A stretch of DNA of 63,136 bases from JBEKTY01 sp049515555 (lineage in GTDB: Bacteria; Planctomycetota; Planctomycetia; Pirellulales; Thermoguttaceae): positions 1 through 63,136 of the forward strand of contig JBEKTY010000023.1 in the NCBI GenBank assembly GCA_049515555.1, read 5' to 3'. The position numbers and the translations under genes were made by a program. The notes beneath the pieces were generated by a model. The model made no database searches. It was not told the DNA's origin and saw nothing but the letters and a program-made list of their open reading frames with translations. This document shows positions 35,467 through 45,892 of the stretch, piece by piece; the stretch's first letter is position 1; every line of letters begins with the position of its first letter.

Positions 35467-38142
35467 ATGATTCTGTCTAGCAACCTTCGTCCCGTATTCT
35501 TGAGTATCATATTCCTGACGTCCATTCCGGGGAGCGTTTGCGCAGCCGACCCGAAGATGCCACCAGCCGGGAAGTACCTCGACGGCTGGCGCATGGCCGG
35601 GGCAAACCCGGAGCGCACCAGTTGGGTGCCAAGCAACCCGGAGAACCAGACCGACGTTCCCGGCAAGCTCCAGCTCGAGTGGTACAAGCCGTTCGAGCCG
35701 TTCATCTGGCAGAAAGTCCAGGTGATCGCGGCCGATGGCCTGTTGTTCGTCTCCACGGCGCGGGGTCTTTACGCGCTCGACGCGACCACTGGCGACGAGC
35801 GATGGGTCTACCCGACCGAAATGCCGTTGGGCCACTCGCCGACAGTCATTGACGGCGTGGCCTACGTTGGCTGTTTCGACCGACGTATGCATGCTATGGA
35901 CGCGAAGACCGGCCAAGGCATTTGGCTCTCGGATCCGGCTGGGGCCGGCTTCAATACCAACCCCGTCTTTGCTGACGGCAGACTCTACGCCGGCAACCGG
36001 GACGGCGTCTTCTACTGCATGGACGCGAAGACCGGCAAGACCCTTTGGCGGTTTGAGACCGAACTCCGCCAGCCGATCCTCTTCTCCGCAGCGTACAGGG
36101 ATGGCACGCTCTACTTCGCTGCCAACGACATGCACGCCTACGCGGTGGAGGCCAAGACGGGCAAGTTGGTTTGGAAATCGGCCAAGCTGCCCGGGGCTGG
36201 TTTCCACTCTTACTGGCCGACGATCTACCGCGACCGTGTGATCTTCACTGGTTGTCATGGATACCGAGGCGGCGGCGAACCTTCCACCGTCGGCGGGTTG
36301 CTGTTGCTGGACGACAAGGACATCTACGGAAGCAACGACAAGGGGAAAGGCTATGCGGGAGCATTGATAACGGACAGTATCGCGTTCCCCTGGCCCTCTG
36401 CCCCTCAGACCCCGACCCTGGATCTGAGTAAGAAGAGCCCGGAAGGCAACGGCCCGGTCACGAAGTACTTCGAGGCCAAGCCGTGGCGGCGAACGTTCTT
36501 CGTGCTACGGCGGGACACCGGCAAGGAGGTGACTTACGATTTCGATGGGGACGGCAAGCCCGAGTACGCGCCCATGCTGTGGCATGGCACTCACAGCGGC
36601 AATCGCTTCCCGCCGATTGTGGGCGGCGATGGGCTGCTGTACCAGATGGCCGGCGGGGTCAAGGGGCAGTCCTGGATCTCGCGGGGCGGGATCCTGGCCT
36701 GGAAGCTGGATACGCCTTTCGTTGGGACGCTGGTCGAGAGCGCGCACGACGAGCCGCACGCCTTGGCGGCCGGAGGCAACCAGGTCTATTACTACCACGC
36801 CGAGGGGCGCGACGGCTGCCAGGGTTCGGCCGACGTGGTTTCGCGGCGCCATGCGTGCTACTACTGGTACATCGATGCCATCGCGCCGGACATTCCCGCA
36901 TGGATGCGCGACCGGCCCAACGACATGTATGGCCATTGCGGCGACCAGAACCCGCCCGTGCCCTACAAGGGCAAGGTGTACCTGCAGCGATGGGGGCACG
37001 TGCTCTGTTTCTCGCCAAAAGGCGGCAAGCAGAGGCTGGCGGTCGCGAAAACCGTCGCGCCCGCGCGAGTCCCGGCCCCGAGGGCCCCGGAGAAAGCCAT
37101 TCTGAAGAAGCGGCTGGCCGACGAGGTCGAGAAGATGCTGGCTGCCGGCCACTTGCGCCCGGGCTGGTTCAATCGAGGGCTGCGCGACGGCCACATGGCC
37201 GGCGAGACCGACAACTTCGGCGATTGGTTCCATCAGCCGGGCGAGACCATCTGCGTGCTTGTCCGCGCGATTCCGCACCTTGCACCGGAGTTGCAGGCCC
37301 GCACCAAGGACTACCTCCGCCGGGAATTCGAGACCTACCCGCCCGACAAGTACGCGCACGTCGGCTGGCAAGGCGTTGCACGCGAGGCGGCCGATGTCCC
37401 GCCCGAGATGGTCGAGGCCATGACTAGGCTCGGCCCGCAGGCGCAGTCGCGCGGCGGGAAGTACTGGACTTTCCCACCCCAGGCCAACTACGCGCTTTAT
37501 CAGTACACCAGAGTCTTCGGCAACGCCAAGGAACTTCTCTCGCGGCTTCGGCGATGGCAGAAGGTTCCCACGGAAGATGAATTCGCCGCGGCGCCGTACG
37601 CGCACAACGCGTACCTGGCCGGACTGGCGGGCATCGTGGGCCTGGCGGAGTTGGCCGGCCAACCGGACGCGGCGGCCAAGGCGGAGTTGGATCGGCTCCT
37701 GGCGCTCCGAGTCGCCCGGTTCTCCAAGGACCGCCCCGCTTTCAAGAAGAAATACGACGGCGTCTTCGAAGTCGGCGGCGGCACCGCTGTGCCGCTAACC
37801 GTGTCGCGCAACTTCATGTTCCTGGTGCCGGAAGTGGCCCAATACCTGCACGCCAATGCCCTTGCCAAGGTCAAGGACGCATGCCGCTACTACGACGACG
37901 AAGTGCTGCCGTATTGGTTCGTGTCGAAGGCCGAGCAGGGCGACGGTGAGAACACCTTTAGCGTGCTGTTCGACTACCATGCGCTTTTCCAGGCCACGGC
38001 GATGATTCTGAAGGAACCCTACGAGGACCTGGCAAAGTACCTGGACGTGCCGGCCTTCTGGCGCGGCGATTTGTACTACATCGACAACCTGTGCGCGTGC
38101 CTAGAGGCGCACGATGCCACGAAGCTAAGAATCGAGAGATAG
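35467..38142 (+). CDS. Natural propeller-toroid fusion protein
   Basis: An 891-residue exported protein that joins both halves of the recurring pair. Residues about 25-520 are a PQQ-like propeller (YALDATTGDERWVYPTEM, HAMDAKTGQGIWLSDPAG, YCMDAKTGKTLWRFETEL, YAVEAKTGKLVWKSAKL). A short linker rich in Pro and Ala (PARVPAPRAPE) leads to the helical region, about 545-891, which opens LAAGHLRPGWFN and closes DVPAFWRGDLYYIDNL. Both beta domains that normally precede the helical region are missing, so the propeller takes their place. The ATG follows GGAGATGGGCC, 43 bases after the upstream stop. Confidence 0.85.
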   Translation: MILSSNLRPVFLSIIFLTSIPGSVCAADPKMPPAGKYLDGWRMAGANPERTSWVPSNPENQTDVPGKLQLEWYKPFEPFIWQKVQVIAADGLLFVSTARGLYALDATTGDERWVYPTEMPLGHSPTVIDGVAYVGCFDRRMHAMDAKTGQGIWLSDPAGAGFNTNPVFADGRLYAGNRDGVFYCMDAKTGKTLWRFETELRQPILFSAAYRDGTLYFAANDMHAYAVEAKTGKLVWKSAKLPGAGFHSYWPTIYRDRVIFTGCHGYRGGGEPSTVGGLLLLDDKDIYGSNDKGKGYAGALITDSIAFPWPSAPQTPTLDLSKKSPEGNGPVTKYFEAKPWRRTFFVLRRDTGKEVTYDFDGDGKPEYAPMLWHGTHSGNRFPPIVGGDGLLYQMAGGVKGQSWISRGGILAWKLDTPFVGTLVESAHDEPHALAAGGNQVYYYHAEGRDGCQGSADVVSRRHACYYWYIDAIAPDIPAWMRDRPNDMYGHCGDQNPPVPYKGKVYLQRWGHVLCFSPKGGKQRLAVAKTVAPARVPAPRAPEKAILKKRLADEVEKMLAAGHLRPGWFNRGLRDGHMAGETDNFGDWFHQPGETICVLVRAIPHLAPELQARTKDYLRREFETYPPDKYAHVGWQGVAREAADVPPEMVEAMTRLGPQAQSRGGKYWTFPPQANYALYQYTRVFGNAKELLSRLRRWQKVPTEDEFAAAPYAHNAYLAGLAGIVGLAELAGQPDAAAKAELDRLLALRVARFSKDRPAFKKKYDGVFEVGGGTAVPLTVSRNFMFLVPEVAQYLHANALAKVKDACRYYDDEVLPYWFVSKAEQGDGENTFSVLFDYHALFQATAMILKEPYEDLAKYLDVPAFWRGDLYYIDNLCACLEAHDATKLRIER

Positions 38143-38191
38143 CAGAGGTCGCCAATGCCTTTCGGTCCGTGAAGTGGGGAGGAAGCAGAAC

Positions 38192-39547
38192 ATGAAGAAC
38201 GGGGTTCTCTTAAGAACGTCTTGGATACTTGCACTGGCCGGCTTGGTGCCCAGCGCACGCGCTACGGCCGACGATTGGCCCCAACTCCAGCACGATGCCG
38301 GCCACACCGGTCATACGGCCGACCCCGGCCCGGCGGGCGGCAAGATCCTTTGGGAGTACGATCTGAACCGCGAAACCGTGGGAAAGCCGGGCCAGCCGGT
38401 GGTCGCGGCGGGCAAAGTGTACCTTGGCTCCAACGCGGGCATCCTGAGGTGCTTCGATGCTGCCGACGGCAACGTGCTATGGCAGTACAAGGCCAAAAGC
38501 CCGATCTTCCACACGGCGGCCGTCGAGCAGCGGCGCGTGTTTTTCGCCGACCTAGCCGGGTATTTTTGCGCCCTGGACGCCGAGAGCGGCAAGGAGCTGT
38601 TTGTCTTTGAGGGCGGCCTGCCCGGGTTCTCGGCGGCCGTTGTGCTGGGCGAAGGCCGCGTTTTCCTCGGACGCCGCGACGGCCTCTTCTACTGCCTCGA
38701 TCAACAGACCGGCAAGAAGGTGTGGTGCGTGGATCTGGGCGCATCGATCTTCATGACCGCCGCGTACTACGACGGCCTCGTTTACGTGGGCAGCGAGGAC
38801 ATGATTTTCCGCGCCCTCGACGCGAAAACCGGCAAGGAAGTGTGGAAGACTCCGAAACTGTGCGGCCTGGGCTTCTTCTGGTACTGGCCGGTCGTGCATA
38901 GGGGCCGGGTCGTTGCGCTCACGATGGAGGAGCCGAACGTACCTGGGGTCTTCAATGCGGTGGACCCGCAAGGGTACGCCAAGTGGGAGGAACTCAAGAG
39001 AAGCTTGAAAGACGCCCGCTACGTCCGCCATGAGCAGGTGCCCTACGTCAAGGAGAACCTGGCCCACGATCAGCAGAAGATCGCCCAGTGGCTGGCCATT
39101 CACCCGAAGTACCAGACCTTTTATGTCTTCGACGCCAAAACGGGCAAGCAGCCGTACTTCGCCCCGGTGGTCCCCGCCGCCACCAATACGAACCTAATGT
39201 TCCCGCCAATCGTCCTGGCCGACGGCGCGCTGGGCACGTTCTACTCGGGCACGCACCTCTTCCACGACTCCTGGCACGAGTTCTATGGCAGGTTCGACGT
39301 GGAAATCGGCCGGATCGTCGAGCGGACCGGCGGATGTACGCGCGACCAGACCATGGCCCATTCCAGCGGCGGCAAGCGAGTGTTCTTTGCGGGCGATGCG
39401 CTCAATCACGTGTTGGAGAGTACACCACACCTGAAAAACGTCCGCACGATCCGCAGTTTCACCCAGTCGGGACAGGGCAGTATGGCCATCGTGGGCAAGC
39501 GCCTGTATTACGTCGAGAGCGATGTCCTGTTCTGTTGCGGAGAGTAG
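38192..39547 (+). CDS. Secreted PQQ-like beta-propeller protein
   Basis: A 451-residue exported propeller protein. ATG 38192 has GGGGAGGAAG 8 bases before it; an upstream GTG at 38174 would sit inside that site. Signal MKNGVLLRTSWILALAG is followed by DDWPQLQHDAGHTGHT. Blades include RCFDAADGNVLWQYKAKSP, CALDAESGKELFVFEGGLP, YCLDQQTGKKVWCVDLG and RALDAKTGKEVWKTPKL. The paired toroid gene starts 3 bases after its stop. Confidence 0.85.
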   Translation: MKNGVLLRTSWILALAGLVPSARATADDWPQLQHDAGHTGHTADPGPAGGKILWEYDLNRETVGKPGQPVVAAGKVYLGSNAGILRCFDAADGNVLWQYKAKSPIFHTAAVEQRRVFFADLAGYFCALDAESGKELFVFEGGLPGFSAAVVLGEGRVFLGRRDGLFYCLDQQTGKKVWCVDLGASIFMTAAYYDGLVYVGSEDMIFRALDAKTGKEVWKTPKLCGLGFFWYWPVVHRGRVVALTMEEPNVPGVFNAVDPQGYAKWEELKRSLKDARYVRHEQVPYVKENLAHDQQKIAQWLAIHPKYQTFYVFDAKTGKQPYFAPVVPAATNTNLMFPPIVLADGALGTFYSGTHLFHDSWHEFYGRFDVEIGRIVERTGGCTRDQTMAHSSGGKRVFFAGDALNHVLESTPHLKNVRTIRSFTQSGQGSMAIVGKRLYYVESDVLFCCGE

Positions 39548-39550
39548 ACC

Positions 39551-42001
39551 ATGAGAAGCTCGATATGCCTCACGTTTGTCCTCGCCGTCCTGGGATCATT
39601 CTCGGCTGCGGCCGCGGATGGCGTTCTCGACCAATCCAAGATTCGTCCCACCAGCGGACCGGTGCTCGGCTGGGATTTTTCTGGCAACGAAAAGGGCTTC
39701 CCGCGGCTGCGCATGCAACTCGATCTGAACTGGTCGGCGGCACAGCCGATAAAACACCTCCGGTGGACTGACTTTGGCGAGGTCCGGCCAGCCGACGGCC
39801 AGTGGAACAAGGGCAAGCCCGACTCTACGCCGACCGGCACGTGTATCGTCTACCAGGAGGCAGGCGGTAAAGGAACCTTCTCCCTGCGCCTGAGCCGCCT
39901 GACGCCCGCGATGCTGGTCGAGACGGATGCTCGGGCCGTCACCTTCTTCCACGGCACGCAGAAGATGGACACGGCCGAGGGGCTGTTCAACAAGGACTCC
40001 GCCACGGCCGCCGAGGCGCCGATGGTCCCCAAGTACGCGGCCGCCTTTGCCGGCGATAAAGTGGTGATCGGCCCGGCGCAAGAGTGGCGACTGCCGGCGT
40101 CGCAGGTCTACCTGACGTGGTTCGGCCAGGGCAGCTACTTCTATACGTGCCAGCCGCACGCCGCGCTCAGTTACATTCCCGTGTATCCCCCGTCGACGGC
40201 GGCCAGGCATTTCTGCAAGGCAGACGCGCCGTTTCTCTTCTATTTCCAGAACCCGCCCAGCGCCGTCGAGGCTGCGCCGGGAAAGGGGCTGACCTTCACG
40301 TTCGCCGGTCCGGCAGGACGAATTGTCTTCCTGCCCGTGTTAGGGTTTCGTACGCCGGACGCCGCCGACACGGAGAGATGGGGACAGGATAAGATCCTAC
40401 CGGATCCGGTGCAAAAATCGGCCCATTGGTGGTCGCGGCACTTGCAGGAGTACCCGGCAGGCGTCACCGAGACTTACACCTGCGACGCCGGGCAGGGCGA
40501 AGTGACCATCTCCGAACGGTTCGAGTACCTGCCGGTGGCCGCCGCTCCCGACTCCGCCGCGCGCATTGCGCCGCTGCCGCCGTACCTCGGCATCGCGGTC
40601 CAGTTTGGTTTTCCGATGGATCTTTCTGCCAAGCCAGTGTTGCCAGGCACGGTCACCAACATCGGCCCGTTCGTGGCCGTGGAAGGGACAGAAACATATT
40701 CCGTGACCATACGGGGCCTGAACAAGTACCTGATGCGCACAGATTGGCTGAAGATGGGAGCCTCGCCTGCTAGTCCGCGCGCCGCGAGACTTCTCCAGCC
40801 GCAGATCGAGAAGATCTTGAAGGCCGGCCATCTGGCGCCGTGGCTGGCGTTTGCCGGCAAGTCGTCTTACGCCAACTGGACGTACCCCGATTTTTCCAAT
40901 CCGGGCGAGACCTTCTGGACCCTGGCCTGCTGTCTGCCGTGGCTCGACAAGCCGACCGCCGACAGGCTGAAGGACTACCTGAAACAGGAGTACCTGGCCT
41001 ATCCGCCACTAACCATGGCGAGCATGCCCTATCACGAGGGTGCGCGTCGAGAATACTACCAGAACTATCCCGAGACCCTTCCCCCGAACGTCCAGCAGCG
41101 GGGCTTCTATCACTTTCACCACGTGATCCCTGTCGAGAATCTCTACGCGGCGGCCCTGTATCACTCGTTGGTCGCCGATTCCAAGCTCCTGGCCGAGGAC
41201 CGCGCGCGGGCCGAGGCCGTGCTCGCCTCGCATAACGCCGAGCAGGACTGGGCCGTGATGAAGCCCCTGGGCCGCTACATGTATTGGCCTGACGGCCTGA
41301 GCGGCTCCGGGGGCGTCATGGACACGCACCATTTCTTTGCCGGAGTGATCGGTTACATTCGGCTGGCGGACCTCGCCGGTGACGCCGAAACACACGAGCG
41401 CGGACTGTACCTGCTGGCACGGACCTTGATCGCCCGCTACGCCGAAGGGAAATTCACGCAGTTCCTCTGCCAGGCCGACATCGCCCGGCCACCGGAAGCG
41501 CCCGATTGGCCGATGCAGGTCTTGCGCGACTCGCGCAAGTGCTGCCATCACGTGCTCTGGACGTACCACTGGTCCAAGCCGATTGACGACATCCGCCAGG
41601 TTTACACCCTGGGCCAGGCGGGCCCGACGGTCGCCGAGGTAAACGGCTACCAGCAGGTGGTCGTCTTCGCCCTGACCGGCCTGGTGCCCGAGATGGGCCT
41701 CTTCTTGAAGGACCACCTGAAGCCGGAGGTTCAACGCACAGTGGATCGCGTCGCAGAGAACTCGCCGATCTGGTACATGGCGTGGAAGCCGGCCAGCCTG
41801 GGCGCCGAGGTCTTCACCGACATGCCCCAGGTTGCCGTGGGCGCCATGCAGGCCCGGGCGTGGGTGCTGGATGAGTCCGGGCCATCGCTGGAGAAGTACC
41901 TCGACGTGCCCTGGCTGCCGCTGGGAGACTATTTCTATCTCCAGAAGCTGACGGCCTGTTTGATGGGGAAACAGAAAGGACAGGAACTTGAAGCTCGCTA
42001 G
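39551..42001 (+). CDS. Secreted T-family protein (alpha/alpha toroid-like)
   Basis: An 816-residue exported protein (signal MRSSICLTFVLAVLGSFSAA). First region has LSRLTPAMLVETDARAV; second domain from about 305 has VTETYTCDAGQGEVTISERF and GTETYSVTIRGLNKYL; helical region from about 420 opens LKAGHLAPWLAFAGK and closes DVPWLPLGDYFYLQKL. Its last 14 bases overlap the next propeller gene, so the chain of translation continues into the following pair. Confidence 0.78.
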   Translation: MRSSICLTFVLAVLGSFSAAAADGVLDQSKIRPTSGPVLGWDFSGNEKGFPRLRMQLDLNWSAAQPIKHLRWTDFGEVRPADGQWNKGKPDSTPTGTCIVYQEAGGKGTFSLRLSRLTPAMLVETDARAVTFFHGTQKMDTAEGLFNKDSATAAEAPMVPKYAAAFAGDKVVIGPAQEWRLPASQVYLTWFGQGSYFYTCQPHAALSYIPVYPPSTAARHFCKADAPFLFYFQNPPSAVEAAPGKGLTFTFAGPAGRIVFLPVLGFRTPDAADTERWGQDKILPDPVQKSAHWWSRHLQEYPAGVTETYTCDAGQGEVTISERFEYLPVAAAPDSAARIAPLPPYLGIAVQFGFPMDLSAKPVLPGTVTNIGPFVAVEGTETYSVTIRGLNKYLMRTDWLKMGASPASPRAARLLQPQIEKILKAGHLAPWLAFAGKSSYANWTYPDFSNPGETFWTLACCLPWLDKPTADRLKDYLKQEYLAYPPLTMASMPYHEGARREYYQNYPETLPPNVQQRGFYHFHHVIPVENLYAAALYHSLVADSKLLAEDRARAEAVLASHNAEQDWAVMKPLGRYMYWPDGLSGSGGVMDTHHFFAGVIGYIRLADLAGDAETHERGLYLLARTLIARYAEGKFTQFLCQADIARPPEAPDWPMQVLRDSRKCCHHVLWTYHWSKPIDDIRQVYTLGQAGPTVAEVNGYQQVVVFALTGLVPEMGLFLKDHLKPEVQRTVDRVAENSPIWYMAWKPASLGAEVFTDMPQVAVGAMQARAWVLDESGPSLEKYLDVPWLPLGDYFYLQKLTACLMGKQKGQELEAR

Positions 42002-43445
42002 ACTCGTTCTACTCATTCTGGCATGTGCCGCCGCCGGTGCCGCCGATTGGCCGCAGGTGGGCGGCAATCCGCAACACACCAACTCGACGCCCGATTCGCC
42101 CGCGCCGCCGTACAAGGTCGCGTGGGTCGCTGATTTCAGCCCAGAGCTGGTCTATTCCGCGCAGCCGGTCATCGCCGCGGGGCGACTGTTCCAGACCACG
42201 CTGAATGGCAGCCTGTACGCCCTGGACGTGGCCACGGGCAAGCGCCTTTGGCACTTCCCGGCCGGCACGTGCGTATGGGGCAGTGCCGCCGTGGAAACCG
42301 CGGCCGACGGCACGGCAAGCCGCGTGTTTGTTGTCACGTGGGACGGGCTCCTGTACGGCCTGGATGCCGCCGCCGGCAAGCAACTCTGGCACCTTGACAC
42401 GGAGGAGCCTATTTCCGGCTCGCCCTGTGTGGCCGAAGGGACGATCTTCCTCGGCACGCGCAAAGGCAACCTGCTGGCCATCGGGACCGATGGAACCAAA
42501 AAGTGGAAGCAGCCGCTTTCTTGGCACATCTACAGCACGGCGGCCTGGGATGCCGGTAAGGTCTTCGTGGTGACCGAGGACATGTTCGTGCATTGTGTAG
42601 ACGGGAAAACCGGCAAACCCCTGTGGAAGAGCCAGAGGATTTATGGTCTGTTGTTCCGCGAGTTTTACCCGGTGGTCCACAAGGGCCGGGTCTTCGTGTC
42701 GGTTACACCATCGGAGTGGCGCGGCGGCATCGACGTAGCGCCTTTCGTGTGGGATCCCGGCAAGGCCCTGATGGACAAGTGCAGCGCGCCGCTGGATCCA
42801 AAGCAGCCGAGCGCCGCGGCCGCGCGGCGGTCGCTGATCCGTGGCAAGAAGCTCCCGGAGGAGTTGGAAGAAGGGCAGCAGAAGCTCGTCCAGTTCTACG
42901 AGGAGAATCCACATTTGCAGACCCTCTACGTCCTGAATGCCGCCGATGGCAAGCAGCCGTACAATGCGGTACATCAGTACGGTTCGGCAGGGCTGCAACA
43001 AGTGATTATGCCCCCGGCCGTCTGCGCCGACGGAACGCTAGTGGTCTATTGCACCATGGGCGGGGCGCGGCTGGCTCGGTTCGACCCCGTAACTAACCGC
43101 TGGACCGACATCCTCTTTGAAGTGGGCGGCACGGCCACCGACGAGTCGGAGTTCGATTCGGTCGGCGGCCTGCGTGTCTTTTCGAAGAACACGATGCGTG
43201 CCAATGCCGTGCTGGACCTGGCGAGCGGCCAGGTCACCACGCTGGCGGCCACGGGCATGATACCTATGCGTGTTTCCGCGGTGCCGGCACACTGGGGCCC
43301 GGCCGTCGGGTTCTCGCCAGACCGCCTGAGCAGCCCCTGGCATGGCGCGCCGGTCGGCATGTCGCCCATGCCCATTGCCGGGAACCGCGTCTTCTGGATG
43401 CGGCAGAATCAACGCCTGGTCGCTTATGAAGGAGTATCGCCATGA
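41988..43445 (+). CDS. Secreted PQQ-like beta-propeller protein
   Basis: A 485-residue exported propeller protein, probably begun at TTG 41988 inside the end of the upstream gene, with AAAGGACAGG before it. Signal KLARLVLLILACAAAGA is followed by ADWPQVGGNPQHTNSTPDSP. Blades include YALDVATGKRLWHFPAG, YGLDAAAGKQLWHLDTEEP and HCVDGKTGKPLWKSQRI. It ends in the subgroup tail RLVAYEGVSP and overlaps the following toroid gene by ATGA. Near-twin of the 45908 protein. Confidence 0.85.
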   Translation: MKLARLVLLILACAAAGAADWPQVGGNPQHTNSTPDSPAPPYKVAWVADFSPELVYSAQPVIAAGRLFQTTLNGSLYALDVATGKRLWHFPAGTCVWGSAAVETAADGTASRVFVVTWDGLLYGLDAAAGKQLWHLDTEEPISGSPCVAEGTIFLGTRKGNLLAIGTDGTKKWKQPLSWHIYSTAAWDAGKVFVVTEDMFVHCVDGKTGKPLWKSQRIYGLLFREFYPVVHKGRVFVSVTPSEWRGGIDVAPFVWDPGKALMDKCSAPLDPKQPSAAAARRSLIRGKKLPEELEEGQQKLVQFYEENPHLQTLYVLNAADGKQPYNAVHQYGSAGLQQVIMPPAVCADGTLVVYCTMGGARLARFDPVTNRWTDILFEVGGTATDESEFDSVGGLRVFSKNTMRANAVLDLASGQVTTLAATGMIPMRVSAVPAHWGPAVGFSPDRLSSPWHGAPVGMSPMPIAGNRVFWMRQNQRLVAYEGVSP

Positions 43446-45892
43446 GATGTCTTCGAGTCATCGCATCGTTTGCCTCGACGGTCGCTCCGCCGGTCATCGT
43501 CTTGACAATTCTCTGTACCGCTCGCGCGGCGTCGCCGGAGCCTGCGGTCCCCAATGGCTACGGGCTGGCTGCATGCGTGGAGGCGCGGCAGAAGCCGGCC
43601 CCCAGCTTGTGGCTGACGCTCCGCTGTCACTTGCAGCCATACGGGTGGGGCCGGATGAACGACTACGCCTGGCTCCCCTTGGGCGAATTTCGCTTGCCCG
43701 GCGCAGCGCAGCATAGGGTATCGCTCGTCGCATCAGACCGCACGGGTATGACCTATCGGCTGGCCGGCCAGCAGACGGACGGTGCGGTGAAGATTACCGT
43801 GAACCGACTGACCCCGGCGATCTTGTTGGAACTGGAGGGGACCGCCGTCACGCTTTTCGCCGGCGACAAGACCGGCTGGACGCACCCCCTGTACCAGGAG
43901 GACTGGCGCAAGCGCGTGCCGGTGGCCACGCCTTGCGCACCCCGGAACTACGCCATCAGCCGCGGCCAGTCGGTCGAGTGCGGCACCGTCAACCCCAACG
44001 GTGTGACGTTCGCCGGCGCGGAGCAGGGCTGGATCCTCCTCTGGTACGGACACGACACGTGGTTCTACACGGGCAACACCCTGATGGCGCCGACCCGCAT
44101 CATACCAGGCGATGGCCCGCTGTTGCTCGTGTGTTCCCAGCCCCCGACGATCAAGCTCACGGGTACACAGGGAACGGGGCCAGATGGCAGCCTGGTGTAC
44201 ACGTTCAGCAAGCCGGGGGCGCGTATGGCCTTGCTGCCTCTTTACGGCTACCGACTTCCGCCGGCCGCCGACACGCAGGCATGGACCGCCGGGCTGCCCG
44301 AGGAGGTGCGCAAACGGTGCGACTGGTGGGCCACCCGGCTGAGCGAGTACCCCACGGCGGTCGAGGAGGGCATGGCCTACGACAAAGCCAGCGACACGGT
44401 GACCATGAAGGCGACCTTCACCTACACGAGCATCCGCTCCGGCGGCCAGCGATGGGCCCCGGTGCCGCCCTTGCTCGAGCTGGCCCGCCAGCAAGGCTTT
44501 CCGATCAGTCTCTCGCAACCGGTATTGGACTCGGGCCTGATGGCGTATTGCGGTCCCTACGCCGGAATCGAGAAAACGGACGGCTACAGCGCGAGCGTCT
44601 CCGGGCTGGGCAAGTACGCCTGGGAGGCACCGCGAGTCAAGCCGGCGCCTGCTGCCAACGCAGGGGCCGCCGCGGTCCAGGCTGAACTGACTGCCGAAGT
44701 GGACAAGATCCTTACGGCCGGGCATCTTGCCCCGGTCAACCTTCCCTGGAAAGTCTCCTACGGCTGGGGCGCGTTTTACTTCTCTTCGGTTCGACATCTG
44801 TACTCCGCCCCCGGGCAGACGCTCTCCGTGCTTGCCCGGGCAATTCCTTTTCTGGATGCCCAGCGCCAGCAGCGCGTGCGCGAGTACCTGGAGGCCGAGC
44901 GCACGAAGTTCCGCCCGGAGCAGATGGCCCATCTGCCGGCCGACGTGGGCGCGCGGCGCGAAGCGTGGACGGTTTCCGACTCATTCCTGAAGACCGAGAC
45001 CAATAAGCTACGAGACCAGAACTTCCACGTGCGCACGAAGACAGTGCCGGTCCAGGCCCTCTACGACCTGGCCTGCTATTATGCGGCCGTGGGCTTCGAC
45101 AAGATGGCCCGGGACGACTTCGATCTGGAGGCGGCGACCGCGCGCACGGTCAAGCCCTGGTTCCAGCGTGAGGACTGGGCCACGCTCGGCTGGCGCGACT
45201 GGCCGCTGGACCAGCGCGATCCGCAGTACTATGCCTCGTATGGATGGAACCAGCCTCCCGATGTGAATCGCCAGGTGGCCGCCCTGGTGGGCCTGGCCCG
45301 TCTGGCCCGGGCAGCGAACAGCGAGCAACGTCAGTCGCAGGCCCTGATGCACCTGGCCAAGGCGCTCGTGCATCGCTATGGCACGGGAAAGTATGCGGAG
45401 TGGCTTTACAGACAAGGCGGCATCCTGCCTCCGCCGCCCGAGGGCTTCTCGCCAGCCGACGATCCCCGTGCGGCCACCATTTCCGATGCATGGGCCTTCC
45501 TCGGTTATGGACGGAACCAAGAGGGACCGATGCCCTACTTCAACGACGAGGAGGGTCCCTACACGGCCATGGCGCCCGAGTTGGCGCGGTTCTTTGCCGA
45601 CTACCTGAAGCCCCAGGCCGAGGGTTTTGCCCGGGCGATGGCCGCCTACTACCCGGATGCGTTCCTGACGCTTGGCACGTCGCGGCGCTGCGCCGAATGG
45701 TGGCACAACTACCCGCAGGACCCGCACCAGATTTTTCTCGTCCATGCGTGGATCCTGGGCCAGAAGGGCGATTGGCTCCGGCGGCGCTTGGACGTGCCGC
45801 TGGTGCCGGTCGGCGACCTGTACTACATCGACAAGCTGGTCGCCACGCTCGCCGCGTGCGGCCAGACGACGTGGAAAGTTGATCGCTTATGA
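43442..45892 (+). CDS. Secreted T-family protein (alpha/alpha toroid-like)
   Basis: An 816-residue exported protein, the plus-strand counterpart of the 4980-7481 protein (shared VNRLTPAILLELEG, ILLWYGHDTWFYTGN, YSAPGQ(S/T)LS, VPLVPVGDLYYIDKLVA). The second domain starts at about 306 (VEEGMAYDKASDTVTMKATF) and the helical region at about 422 (LTAGHLAPVNL). Its last codons run into the leftover end of a propeller gene in another frame, so its own C-terminus (TTWKVDRL) looks like a join product. The join lies after the last family motif, so function is probably kept. Confidence 0.78.
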   Translation: MRCLRVIASFASTVAPPVIVLTILCTARAASPEPAVPNGYGLAACVEARQKPAPSLWLTLRCHLQPYGWGRMNDYAWLPLGEFRLPGAAQHRVSLVASDRTGMTYRLAGQQTDGAVKITVNRLTPAILLELEGTAVTLFAGDKTGWTHPLYQEDWRKRVPVATPCAPRNYAISRGQSVECGTVNPNGVTFAGAEQGWILLWYGHDTWFYTGNTLMAPTRIIPGDGPLLLVCSQPPTIKLTGTQGTGPDGSLVYTFSKPGARMALLPLYGYRLPPAADTQAWTAGLPEEVRKRCDWWATRLSEYPTAVEEGMAYDKASDTVTMKATFTYTSIRSGGQRWAPVPPLLELARQQGFPISLSQPVLDSGLMAYCGPYAGIEKTDGYSASVSGLGKYAWEAPRVKPAPAANAGAAAVQAELTAEVDKILTAGHLAPVNLPWKVSYGWGAFYFSSVRHLYSAPGQTLSVLARAIPFLDAQRQQRVREYLEAERTKFRPEQMAHLPADVGARREAWTVSDSFLKTETNKLRDQNFHVRTKTVPVQALYDLACYYAAVGFDKMARDDFDLEAATARTVKPWFQREDWATLGWRDWPLDQRDPQYYASYGWNQPPDVNRQVAALVGLARLARAANSEQRQSQALMHLAKALVHRYGTGKYAEWLYRQGGILPPPPEGFSPADDPRAATISDAWAFLGYGRNQEGPMPYFNDEEGPYTAMAPELARFFADYLKPQAEGFARAMAAYYPDAFLTLGTSRRCAEWWHNYPQDPHQIFLVHAWILGQKGDWLRRRLDVPLVPVGDLYYIDKLVATLAACGQTTWKVDRL

